Source of the DNA: a virus
Reading direction: 5' to 3' (one strand)
Virus record (IMG/VR): IMGVR_UViG_3300020034_000028
Location: 1 to 46,623 of that record
Length of the DNA stretch: 46,623 nucleotides
Both the position numbers and the translations under genes were made by a program. Shown here piece by piece: positions 40,002 to 45,921 of this stretch (its first letter is position 1; each line of letters starts with the position of its first letter). The notes under the pieces were generated by a model. That model was given only the letters and a program-made list of their open reading frames with translations, searched no databases and was not told where the DNA came from.

Positions 40002-40160
40002 ATGTACCTGATCCTGGTCGTGCTTGTCGTTCTGCTGCTCTTCGGCGGCGGTGGCTATTATGGCTACAATGCCGGTTGGGGCTCGCCACATTACCTCGGC
40101 GGCGGGTTGGGATTGGTCGTGCTTGTCTTGCTCGTCCTGCTGTTGATGAACCGCCTGTGA
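40002..40160 (+). CDS. DUF3309-like membrane peptide
   Basis: Fifty-two residues with two hydrophobic segments joined by a Gly, Tyr and Trp-rich loop (FGGGGYYGYNAGWGSPHYLGGG). That pattern is close to the DUF3309 family of tiny membrane proteins, common in alpha- and betaproteobacterial chromosomes. AAGGAG precedes the ATG at 40002. In a phage at this place a holin role is possible: small size and two membrane segments fit, but the family is not a known holin. Confidence 0.62.
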   Translation: MYLILVVLVVLLLFGGGGYYGYNAGWGSPHYLGGGLGLVVLVLLVLLLMNRL

Positions 40161-40522
40161 CCGAATGGACCATCATCACGCTGAAGGAACACTTTGAGGC
40201 GCTGCGTTTGGCTGATCAGATCGCGCTCAAATTGCAGGCCGAAAAATACGAGGATCGCTTGATCAAGTTGAACGGCGAGCACGCGACGCTGGCTCAAATG
40301 AAAGACACTTACGTTCCGCGCGAGGTCTACGATCGGGATATGGATCGCGCCAGAAGCGAGCGCGGCGTGGCGCAATCCGCTGTAGAAAACGCCCGAGTCC
40401 AGATGGACATCGCCGCGACCGCGAATCGCCGTTCGACCGTGATCGCCATCTCCGGCGTCGCTATCGCCTTGGTCGGCTGGGTTATCACGATCGCGTTGCG
40501 TTTCGCGCCAGGAAATCCATGA
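40157..40522 (+). CDS. Coiled-coil protein with C-terminal membrane anchor
   Basis: The GTG at 40157 overlaps the preceding stop and opens 121 codons. Residues 5-90 are charged helices (EHFEALRLADQIALKLQAEKYEDRLIKLNGEH, AVENARVQMDIAATANRR) and residues 95-115 a membrane span (STVIAISGVAIALVGWVITIAL). Similar proteins appear beside lysis genes in many phages and are often annotated as hypothetical. It may regulate or be part of the holin system. Confidence 0.58.
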   Translation: MTEWTIITLKEHFEALRLADQIALKLQAEKYEDRLIKLNGEHATLAQMKDTYVPREVYDRDMDRARSERGVAQSAVENARVQMDIAATANRRSTVIAISGVAIALVGWVITIALRFAPGNP

Positions 40523-40545
40523 GCACAACCCAAAGGACCCCACCC

Positions 40546-40851
40546 ATGAAACAAACCCTCCTCCTCGCCTGCCTGACCGCGCTCGCCGCCTGCTCTGGCG
40601 CCGATCAGGCCAGCGTCGAGCGCGCTGTTGTCCAGGGGCAACTTTTCTGCGCCAAAGCCCAGGCCTCCGGACCGCTCGTGGTCGCCCTGGCGGATGCGGC
40701 CGGCGTGCCGATCAGCGTCACCGGGCGGACCGCCAGCGCTGTTGCCGCGGCATGCGCGGCCATTGGAGCAATCCCGGTGAGCCCGCCAGCCGCGCCCTCT
40801 CAGGCGCCGATCGTGGCCGCACCGGTGGTGCTGGCGCCGGTCAAGGTCTGA
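40546..40851 (+). CDS. Small lipoprotein
   Basis: A 101-residue lipoprotein from MKQTLLLACLTALAACSG, a lipoprotein signal with lipobox LAAC. An ATG at 40519 overlapping the preceding stop would add nine polar residues before the signal; AAGGA ahead of 40546 favours the shorter form. The mature part is Ala and Val-rich with three Cys and a Pro-rich end (PVSPPAAPSQAPIVAAPVVLAP), a feature found in o-spanins. It is therefore a second o-spanin candidate. Confidence 0.58.
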   Translation: MKQTLLLACLTALAACSGADQASVERAVVQGQLFCAKAQASGPLVVALADAAGVPISVTGRTASAVAAACAAIGAIPVSPPAAPSQAPIVAAPVVLAPVKV

Positions 40852-40871
40852 CCAACCAAATTCCCGGAGCG

Positions 40872-41330
40872 ATGTTCGATCGTTTCCGCGAATGGCTCGC
40901 AACCAAAAGGATCAACCTCATGGCCGAGCACCACTTCCACCTGCACATCGAGGGGTTGGGCGACGTCGTCCGGCTCCTGACGCGCATCTCTTGTCAACTC
41001 GAAACAATGGAGACCAAAATGGCCACGATCGACGACCTGAACACCGCGACCGACGCAATGACCGGCGTCATGACTTCCAACGACGCCAGGGTGGCCGCGC
41101 TGGCGACCGCCGTCAGTGACGCGGCCGCCGCGAACGCGACTGCTGACGCCGCCATGCAGGCGGAAATCAAGCGGCTGAGCGATCTGCTCGCGGCCGGTGG
41201 CGATCCGGCGGCATTGCAGGTCGTGGTGGATAAGCTGACCGCGATGTCCGCTGAGGGCGTGACCCAGGGTCAGGCGATCGACGATGCGACGACCGCACTG
41301 GCGGCTGCGTTTCCGAACCCCGCGCCGTAA
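40872..41330 (+). CDS. Coiled-coil phage protein, last gene of late operon
   Basis: Its 152 residues begin MFDRFREWLATKRINLMAEHHFHLHIEGLGDV, then a long Ala-rich helical region (TAVSDAAAANATADAAMQAEIKRLSDLLAAGGDPAALQVVVDKLTAMSAEG). This resembles small trimeric phage proteins that often close a late operon. GGAG lies before ATG 40872; ATG 40920 is an alternative. A strong terminator follows 24 bases after the stop. Confidence 0.6.
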   Translation: MFDRFREWLATKRINLMAEHHFHLHIEGLGDVVRLLTRISCQLETMETKMATIDDLNTATDAMTGVMTSNDARVAALATAVSDAAAANATADAAMQAEIKRLSDLLAAGGDPAALQVVVDKLTAMSAEGVTQGQAIDDATTALAAAFPNPAP

Positions 41331-41354
41331 CTTTCGCCCAACCCTCACGATCGG

Positions 41355-41386
41355 CCGCCAGTCCTTCACCGGGCTGGCGGTCTTTT
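41355..41386 (+). terminator. Late operon terminator
   Basis: CCGCCAGTCC pairs with GGGCTGGCGG (10 bp with one G-U) around TTCACC, followed by TCTTTT. A typical rho-independent terminator just after the last late gene. Confidence 0.85.
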
Positions 41387-41527
41387 CGCGTTTGGAGAGT
41401 TCCGAAATATCCTTGACCCCACCACGAAATTCCCACACCATAAACCGTCGAAATGAACAGTGATCGGTAATCCCGTCACACGGAGCATGGCCATGTAACC
41501 GTTTCGGACTGCCAGTGCTGAAGGTTG

Positions 41528-41562
41528 AACCGCCCGGGGAGCGATCCTCTGGCGGTTTTCGT
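41528..41562 (+). terminator. Second terminator
   Basis: AACCGCC and GGCGGTT surround a 16-base loop and are followed by TTCGTTTG. It lies about 170 bases beyond the first terminator. The stretch between (41387-41527) has no plausible gene. Confidence 0.6.
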
Positions 41563-41615
41563 TTGTCTGGCGCAGTGGCGTGGGGTAGGGTGCGCGAGGT
41601 TGTGATCCGGACAAC

Positions 41616-41702
41616 AGCCGCGTAGCTCAGAGAGAGCGCCTGGTCGTCCCGTCGAGGGATAAGACTTGGAGGCGGTCGGTGAAACTCCGGCCCGCGGCGT
41701 CC
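41616..41702 (+). ncRNA. tRNA-like cloverleaf RNA with unusual anticodon arm
   Basis: GCCGCG (41617-41622) pairs with CGCGGC (41693-41698) as an acceptor-like stem. It is followed by TA and a D-arm GCTC-AGAGA-GAGC (41625-41637), and by a T-arm GGTCGG-TGAAACT-CCGGCC (41674-41692). In place of an anticodon arm are 36 bases forming one irregular hairpin: GCCT/AGGC, GTC/GAC and TCCC/GGGA. The D-loop lacks GG, the T-loop is not TTC-type, and no CCA follows. It is probably not a decoding tRNA; a decayed tRNA or a tRNA-mimic RNA are the options. Inverted repeats continue to about 41763. Confidence 0.45.
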
Positions 41703-41781
41703 CTCGCGGCAACCGCACCTGACGGGTTCGACAGGGACACTATCGGCTGGCGGCCGCAGCCGGCCGTCCCCACATCCCCGT

Positions 41782-42078
41782 CTATGCCTCCCCGCCGCCC
41801 AATCTCCGAAGCACCCCCGCGGTCAAAGTGGCGGCCGCGCTGGCGGTAGTTCCAGGGTTGGGTGACGGATACGCGGCGGGCGGTGCTGAAGGTGGATGTG
41901 GTGGAGTGGGAGGCGTTGGAACCCGGCGCGGCTCCAGATGCGTGTTGAATCCGCCCTCACACGACGGGATGGGCCTCATCTGCGATCCGCCAATTTCCTC
42001 ATCGGTTTTGTCACAGAGCCAACAACGACGTGGCTTTCTCCAGTCGAACAGGTGGTCGCGTGTCCTGGGCTTGCCCAC
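41782..42078 (-). CDS. Small Cys-containing protein, end of leftward operon
   Basis: Ninety-eight residues from a GTG with AGGAG seven bases upstream. The N-terminus GKPRTRDHLFDWRKPRRCWLCDKTDEEIGG is basic and has a CxxC; the rest is Pro-rich (RRVPTPPTPPHPPSAPPAAYPSPNPG), probably disordered. It is 83 bases downstream of the HTH gene. Coding is plausible, with the Pro-rich tail being the weaker part. Function unknown. Confidence 0.45.
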   Translation of the reverse strand: MGKPRTRDHLFDWRKPRRCWLCDKTDEEIGGSQMRPIPSCEGGFNTHLEPRRVPTPPTPPHPPSAPPAAYPSPNPGTTASAAATLTAGVLRRLGGGEA

Positions 42079-42161
42079 GGCTTTCTCCTAATTTCCCCCA
42101 TGCGCCCCTACCGCACCCTCGGCGAGATCGCCGCCGAACGCGCGATGCTGGACGTCGCGTA

Positions 42162-42359
42162 TCAGGTCCGCGATGGTGGTGGATCATCTGCCATTGCGGA
42201 TGCTCTTCGCTCCAGCCAGGCATCGATCTCGGCGGGGGCTTCGCTGCCATCTCGCAGCCAGCGGCGCACGGTGCCCTCGTCCCACCCGATCGCGACGGCG
42301 AATCCCCGCTGCGTCCAGTGCAACAGGGCCAGACACTCTCTTCGGCGCGTTGGGGTCAT
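42162..42359 (-). CDS. Small helix-turn-helix regulator
   Basis: Sixty-five residues: MTPTRRRECLALLHWTQRGFAVAIGWDEGTVRRWLRDGSEAPAEIDAWLERRA. A helix-turn-helix of the same type as the protein at 5762-5992, with the turn at IGWDEG and recognition helix EGTVRRWL. The ATG overlaps the upstream stop (ATGA). Its place in the second leftward operon suggests a regulator of lysogeny or early transcription; which operator it binds is unknown. Confidence 0.66.
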   Translation of the reverse strand: MTPTRRRECLALLHWTQRGFAVAIGWDEGTVRRWLRDGSEAPAEIDAWLERRASAMADDPPPSRT

Positions 42360-42790
42360 GGCGCTGATTGATCCTCCAAAAGCACCCACGCCACCGCCGT
42401 CTCCAGCCAGGGCAGCGCCATCTGCATCTCGCGGGTCAGCCTCAGGATGCCCGAGGCTATTGACACCGCCAGCCACGGCACCCCGCGCGGTCGGTGCAGC
42501 ACGGTCTGCCTTGGCGCGAGACTTTCCGCGATCTCCCAGAATTGCTCGCTGGCACGTTCGTCGACGCACAGCATGCAAAACACAATCTCATCACCAAGCA
42601 CGGATATCGTCCAGGTGTGACTGGTCGGGTGCGACGCCGTGATATCGACGCCCCACCCGTCCGGATGGCTGATGCCGTCAAGCAGATCGCGGACGATGAT
42701 CATCGTCTCCTCGTCCAGATCGTCGCACCGGGCGATCGATGTCGCGCCGGTCGTGATCGTGATAAATTCCATGGCTGCGATCGGTGTCAT
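42356..42790 (-). CDS. Phage protein of unknown function
   Basis: The protein comprises 144 residues, mixed alpha/beta, with MEFITITTGATSIARCDDLDEETMIIVRDLLDG near the start and LGDEIVFCMLCVDERASEQFWEIAESL in the middle. It overlaps both neighbours by ATGA, so all three are translationally linked. A start at the second Met (42772) is possible. Family not recognised. Confidence 0.58.
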   Translation of the reverse strand: MTPIAAMEFITITTGATSIARCDDLDEETMIIVRDLLDGISHPDGWGVDITASHPTSHTWTISVLGDEIVFCMLCVDERASEQFWEIAESLAPRQTVLHRPRGVPWLAVSIASGILRLTREMQMALPWLETAVAWVLLEDQSAP

Positions 42791-43557
42791 CTCGTCGCGG
42801 CCAACAGGCGATCAATCATGGCGCTGGCCTCCGGCAGGGTCAGGGAGGCTGGCAGCGCCGCGCCGATATCCGTGCCCGTCACGCGACGCAGATGCACGAT
42901 GTATGCCCTTTGCGCCCCTGTCGCACGGCGTTCCGCTCGCGGGGGGCGGGATGCAGCTCGCGGTTGCCTCGCCGTACGATTCACAACGGCCTCCCCGCCC
43001 AGGCGGAACTGCCAGCAGCGGCCCTTGTGCCAGGTCCAGATCGGCTCAGGCATGACAGGCGGAGCTCCATCTCGGCCGCCATCCGGGCGCAGCGTGGCGT
43101 CTTTGATCAGATGACTGTCCCGTCGGATCGCCGGCCCGTCCAGCATCGGACGCCACAGCCAGGTGACCAACCGGCCCGCGCCCGCCGCCGCGTGCAGGAA
43201 TGGCTCGATCCGCTGCGCCAGGTCCCAGTCACGATTGGCGCTGACGATACCGAGTTGAGCCCCGGACAGCGGCGGATGGAGCGTGACCTGGATATCCCAC
43301 GCCCCGTCCCGCCATGCCGCGGCCAGCGCGAGATCGTGCAGGTCCGGGATATGCTCGCCCTCAATTGGCGTAACGACCGCCGCCGAACTCTCGTATTCCC
43401 CGACCCGGATCGCGGGGTCCAGGCCGGTGCGTTCAACGCGTGTTTCGCCGGCCTCCACCGGATGGAGGCCGGCGAACCGCGTCGCGAGGCCCGCCGCGAG
43501 CGTGTCACGGCAAGCCAGGATCATGCGTGAGCCGACCGGGACCGCGAACTGGGCCAT
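42787..43557 (-). CDS. Phage protein with DUF3072-like C-terminus
   Basis: Full length is 256 residues; GGAGGG precedes the ATG. The first 150 residues are a soluble alpha/beta domain (MILACRDTLAAGLATRFAGLHPVEAGETRVERTG, HIPDLHDLALAAAWRDGAWDIQVTLHP). The C-terminal 45 residues, TGAQRAYIVHLRRVTGTDIGAALPASLTLPEASAMIDRLLA, resemble the short DUF3072-type helical domain that recurs at protein ends. Role unknown. Confidence 0.58.
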   Translation of the reverse strand: MAQFAVPVGSRMILACRDTLAAGLATRFAGLHPVEAGETRVERTGLDPAIRVGEYESSAAVVTPIEGEHIPDLHDLALAAAWRDGAWDIQVTLHPPLSGAQLGIVSANRDWDLAQRIEPFLHAAAGAGRLVTWLWRPMLDGPAIRRDSHLIKDATLRPDGGRDGAPPVMPEPIWTWHKGRCWQFRLGGEAVVNRTARQPRAASRPPRAERRATGAQRAYIVHLRRVTGTDIGAALPASLTLPEASAMIDRLLAATR

Positions 43558-43560
43558 GGC

Positions 43561-43845
43561 TCAGCCCTCCGCTCGGTAAGCGGCACTGGCGGCGCTGTGA
43601 GCCGGGAGAGCCAGATAGGCGACTTCCTCAGCCTTGGTAGCGCGTCGGATTTTGTAGGGGTAGCTCACCAGGTGCCGGCGATATTCGGGATCCCACACAC
43701 GGATGGAGGGGAGGATTTTGGTGACGACGCACGCGGCGACGTCCTCTCCCGCGACAGGGCTGCCGACATAGCGGATCATGCCTACTTCAACGGGCGCGTC
43801 GCTGTAGCGGGTGAAGTTGTTGGTGAACATGTTGGTGGGGGTCAT
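43561..43845 (-). CDS. First gene of the leftward operon, unknown function
   Basis: Ninety-four residues beginning MTPTNMFTNNFTRYSDAPVEVGMIRYVG. ATG 43845 was chosen because GAGG is nine bases ahead; ATG 43854 and a start at 43890 are alternatives, the last overlapping the promoter. The body contains AACVVTKILPSIRVWDPEYRRHLVSYPYKIRRATKAEE, a compact, basic, beta-like stretch. Being first after a strong regulated promoter it is probably abundant when the operon is on. Confidence 0.58.
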   Translation of the reverse strand: MTPTNMFTNNFTRYSDAPVEVGMIRYVGSPVAGEDVAACVVTKILPSIRVWDPEYRRHLVSYPYKIRRATKAEEVAYLALPAHSAASAAYRAEG

Positions 43846-43892
43846 CGGGATCATCCTCGGTTCGCCGGGGTCCGTTCCCTCGGCATGCACAC

Positions 43893-43921
43893 ATTATTCC
43901 GCAAAATGCGGAATGTGTCAA
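43893..43921 (-). promoter_or_regulatory. Strong leftward promoter with operator palindrome
   Basis: On the minus strand TTGACA (43921-43916), a 17-base spacer, and AATAAT (43898-43893): perfect -35 and spacing, five of six at -10. The spacer contains ATTCCGCA-AAA-TGCGGAAT (plus-strand 43896-43914), an 8-bp dyad that reaches into the -10 box. ACAC and GTGT flank it for a wider near-symmetry. It would drive genes 43845-41782 and be shut by a bound repressor. Confidence 0.75.
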
Positions 43922-43949
43922 TGACAAATACGTGGTGCGCGTAGACTTA

Positions 43950-43961
43950 TTTCGGCCGAAA
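43950..43961. promoter_or_regulatory. 12-bp perfect palindrome upstream of the leftward promoter
   Basis: TTTCGGCCGAAA lies about 30 bases upstream of the -35 box at 43921, in the 145-base gap before the nuclease gene end at 44067. It could be an activator or second repressor site. Nothing else stands out in the gap. Confidence 0.35.
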
Positions 43962-44066
43962 CTGGGCGAGCGGATCGCGGCGGATTGTCCGAGGGTGGTC
44001 GAGAGGCCGCCGTGGCACGATCGGTGTGGGGTGGGTTTCGTGGGGTTGCGGGGGTGAGGCCACGTA

Positions 44067-44612
44067 TCACCCGATGCCGCTGATCGCATCGACGCCAGGG
44101 TAGGTGTACGTTTTCAGCGTCCCATCGGCCAATTTTCGCCGGACGGTCCGGGTGTGCTTGTAAAGGGCGCGGGGGATGGGCTGCGGACCAAGGATGCCCG
44201 GCGATAGATTGGGCGTGCGCTCGCCATCCAATTTTTCCCAGGCATTCAGCGCGAGATCGGGGACCATTTCCCGGCTTACGAGGTGAATATCGCCATAGAT
44301 GACCGGCGACTCCTGGACGATCCCCGCCACCTCGCGGGAGGTCAGCACGAAGCATTTGGCCGTGTCCATCGACACCAGAACGTAATACTCGACGCGGTGT
44401 ATCTGAGATTTACGAACCTGCCACTTCATGACGTTCCGGCATGTCTTGACCTCTATGCTGATTTTCCGGTCGCCGACGGAGGCCCAAATATCCCCAAGCG
44501 GGGATCGCTCCAACGTGAGAGCGAACTCGATCTTTCTCCTGGCCAGATGAAAAATCACAAGGCCCATTCCACCCCGCTCCGTCAGGTGACGAACCTCGCG
44601 CCTTTCGGACAT
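44067..44612 (-). CDS. PD-(D/E)XK-like nuclease near the integrase
   Basis: From the ATG at 44612 the protein is 181 residues long, chosen because GAGG lies six bases ahead; longer starts reach 44660. The core LGDIWASVGDRKISIEVKTCRNVMKW has D41, E54 and K56 in the spacing of PD-(D/E)XK nucleases such as Holliday junction resolvases and restriction enzymes. Residues 160-171 (LADGTLKTYTYP) match the start of the adjacent integrase. It is downstream of the integrase on the same strand. A nuclease role is a motif-based inference; the substrate is unknown. Confidence 0.6.
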   Translation of the reverse strand: MSERREVRHLTERGGMGLVIFHLARRKIEFALTLERSPLGDIWASVGDRKISIEVKTCRNVMKWQVRKSQIHRVEYYVLVSMDTAKCFVLTSREVAGIVQESPVIYGDIHLVSREMVPDLALNAWEKLDGERTPNLSPGILGPQPIPRALYKHTRTVRRKLADGTLKTYTYPGVDAISGIG

Positions 44613-44738
44613 TACCAGCCTCATTTGTATTTTTTCGCAACCATACAACGGCATGGCCAATCAGAATCTTCGCATCGTAACCCATTGAAAAATAAAAAGA
44701 AAGCCTTTAGTGATGATCAAATCCATCATAGTCCTGGA
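44613..44738. other. AT-rich gap beside integrase, possible attP
   Basis: The 126 bases between the nuclease start and the integrase stop are AT-rich with an A-run (about 44688-44700) and the dyad TGATG-ATCAAATC-CATCA at about 44711-44728. attP sites commonly lie next to the integrase 3' end and contain such a dyad, but no duplicated core can be seen within the window, so this is only a candidate. Confidence 0.3.
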
Positions 44739-45725
44739 CTAAGACTTTCCCTGTTTTTTGTTAATTGTAAGCGGGACAATTCTCGGCAACAGGGAAATGG
44801 CCGTCGCGTTGAGCCGTTTCTGATCCGCCGACCGGGTGTAATGGGCCACCATGCCGAGGGTTTTCTGCCCGGTGCCGGACTGGATCTGATGCGTCGACGC
44901 GCCTTCGTCGGCCAGGGTCGCGGCGAACATTTTCCGGAGCCCGTGCACGTTTAGGCCGGGAGGCAATCCGATCCGCTGAAGCTCACGCGGCATGGCACCG
45001 GACAGGGATCGGAGGTTCCACGGTCTGCCATATTGATTGGCGAGAATCGTCAGGGTCCGGGCCTCGGCTTTCCATGCGTCCAATTCGAGGCGCAGTTCGG
45101 GGTGCGCCGTGATCACCAGGACGGCAGCCGTTTTTTGCTGCGTAAGGCTGATCGTATGCCCATCGTACGCGGCCCACGTCATGGCGCACAGATCTCCACG
45201 CCGCTGTCCGGTGTAGGCCCCCAGGACGACAACTCGCCGTAGGTGCTCAGGTAGGCCGGCGAGCGCGTGGGCCGCCTGCTCTGGCGTCCAGGCCGGTAGC
45301 GAACCGCCTGGACGTTTGGGTATCCGGTGCACCGGGGTCCGCTCGATCCATTCCCGATCCACGGCCCAGCCAAAGACAGCGCTGGCGGTGCGGATGAATC
45401 CGGTTGCGGCGCCGTTGCCTCGGTTGCGGGCAATCGCGTCCTGAACGTCAAGCAATTCGCGGCGAGTGACCCTTCCGACGATCGCGTTGCCCATGTCTTC
45501 CAGATCATTCAGGTAGACGCCATACGTGGCCCGGGTCGCTGGCGCCAAACTCTCCCAGGCCTGCGATCCCCGGTACGCATCGAGGAGCGCCTGAACGCTG
45601 TCGGCGGCATTTTTGGGTGGTCTCGGCTTGTAGGCTGGGTATCGGTATTCCCGAGTCGTTCCATCAGCCAGCGGCCTCTTGACGACGCGATCGGCCTTTT
45701 TCTTCGATTTTCTGGACCAGGCCAT
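44739..45725 (-). CDS. int: Tyrosine integrase
   Basis: A recombinase of 328 residues. An N-terminal arm motif (KRPLADGTTREYRYP at 16-30) precedes a core-binding helical domain (about 40-140) and the catalytic domain: R175 in TGQRRGD, K198, H261 and R264 in HGLRK, and the nucleophile Y296 in AHYTR. The position usually held by His or Trp is Q287 (GTGQKTL). It carries out site-specific integration and excision. GGAGG lies six bases before the ATG, within the overlapping excisionase gene, so expression of the two is coupled. Confidence 0.92.
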   Translation of the reverse strand: MAWSRKSKKKADRVVKRPLADGTTREYRYPAYKPRPPKNAADSVQALLDAYRGSQAWESLAPATRATYGVYLNDLEDMGNAIVGRVTRRELLDVQDAIARNRGNGAATGFIRTASAVFGWAVDREWIERTPVHRIPKRPGGSLPAWTPEQAAHALAGLPEHLRRVVVLGAYTGQRRGDLCAMTWAAYDGHTISLTQQKTAAVLVITAHPELRLELDAWKAEARTLTILANQYGRPWNLRSLSGAMPRELQRIGLPPGLNVHGLRKMFAATLADEGASTHQIQSGTGQKTLGMVAHYTRSADQKRLNATAISLLPRIVPLTINKKQGKS

Positions 45726-45921
45726 TGACCGCCTCCCGGGTGACGTCCAACGCTGTTTCGGGGTTCATCGCTCTGTCAAGCGTCTCCGAATTCCACCGCG
45801 GGGACCGTTCGCCGAGATGGTAGGATGGGCGCGGGAACTTGCCGGACCGCACGAGCGCCAGGAAACGGGCCTCAGACAGGTCCAGGTGCTCGGCTGACCG
45901 GCGGGCGTCACGCCAGGGCAT
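45664..45921 (-). CDS. Excisionase/AlpA-like winged-helix protein
   Basis: The start of this 85-residue protein, MPWRDARRSAEHLDLSEARFLALVRSGKFPRPSYHLGERSPRWNSETLDRAM, follows the pattern of AlpA/excisionase proteins: helix-turn-helix, then a wing with the RWNSETLD motif. It overlaps the integrase start by 62 bases and the radical SAM stop by 14. Excisionases bend attachment-site DNA to direct excision. ATG 45921 was chosen for the family's usual N-terminus; the frame is open further upstream. Confidence 0.7.
   Translation of the reverse strand: MPWRDARRSAEHLDLSEARFLALVRSGKFPRPSYHLGERSPRWNSETLDRAMNPETALDVTREAVNGLVQKIEEKGRSRRQEAAG

Noticed and set aside
41616-41702. Ordinary tRNA gene
   Set aside because: No acceptable anticodon stem-loop, D-loop lacks GG, T-loop is not TTC-type. 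Reported instead as a tRNA-like RNA.
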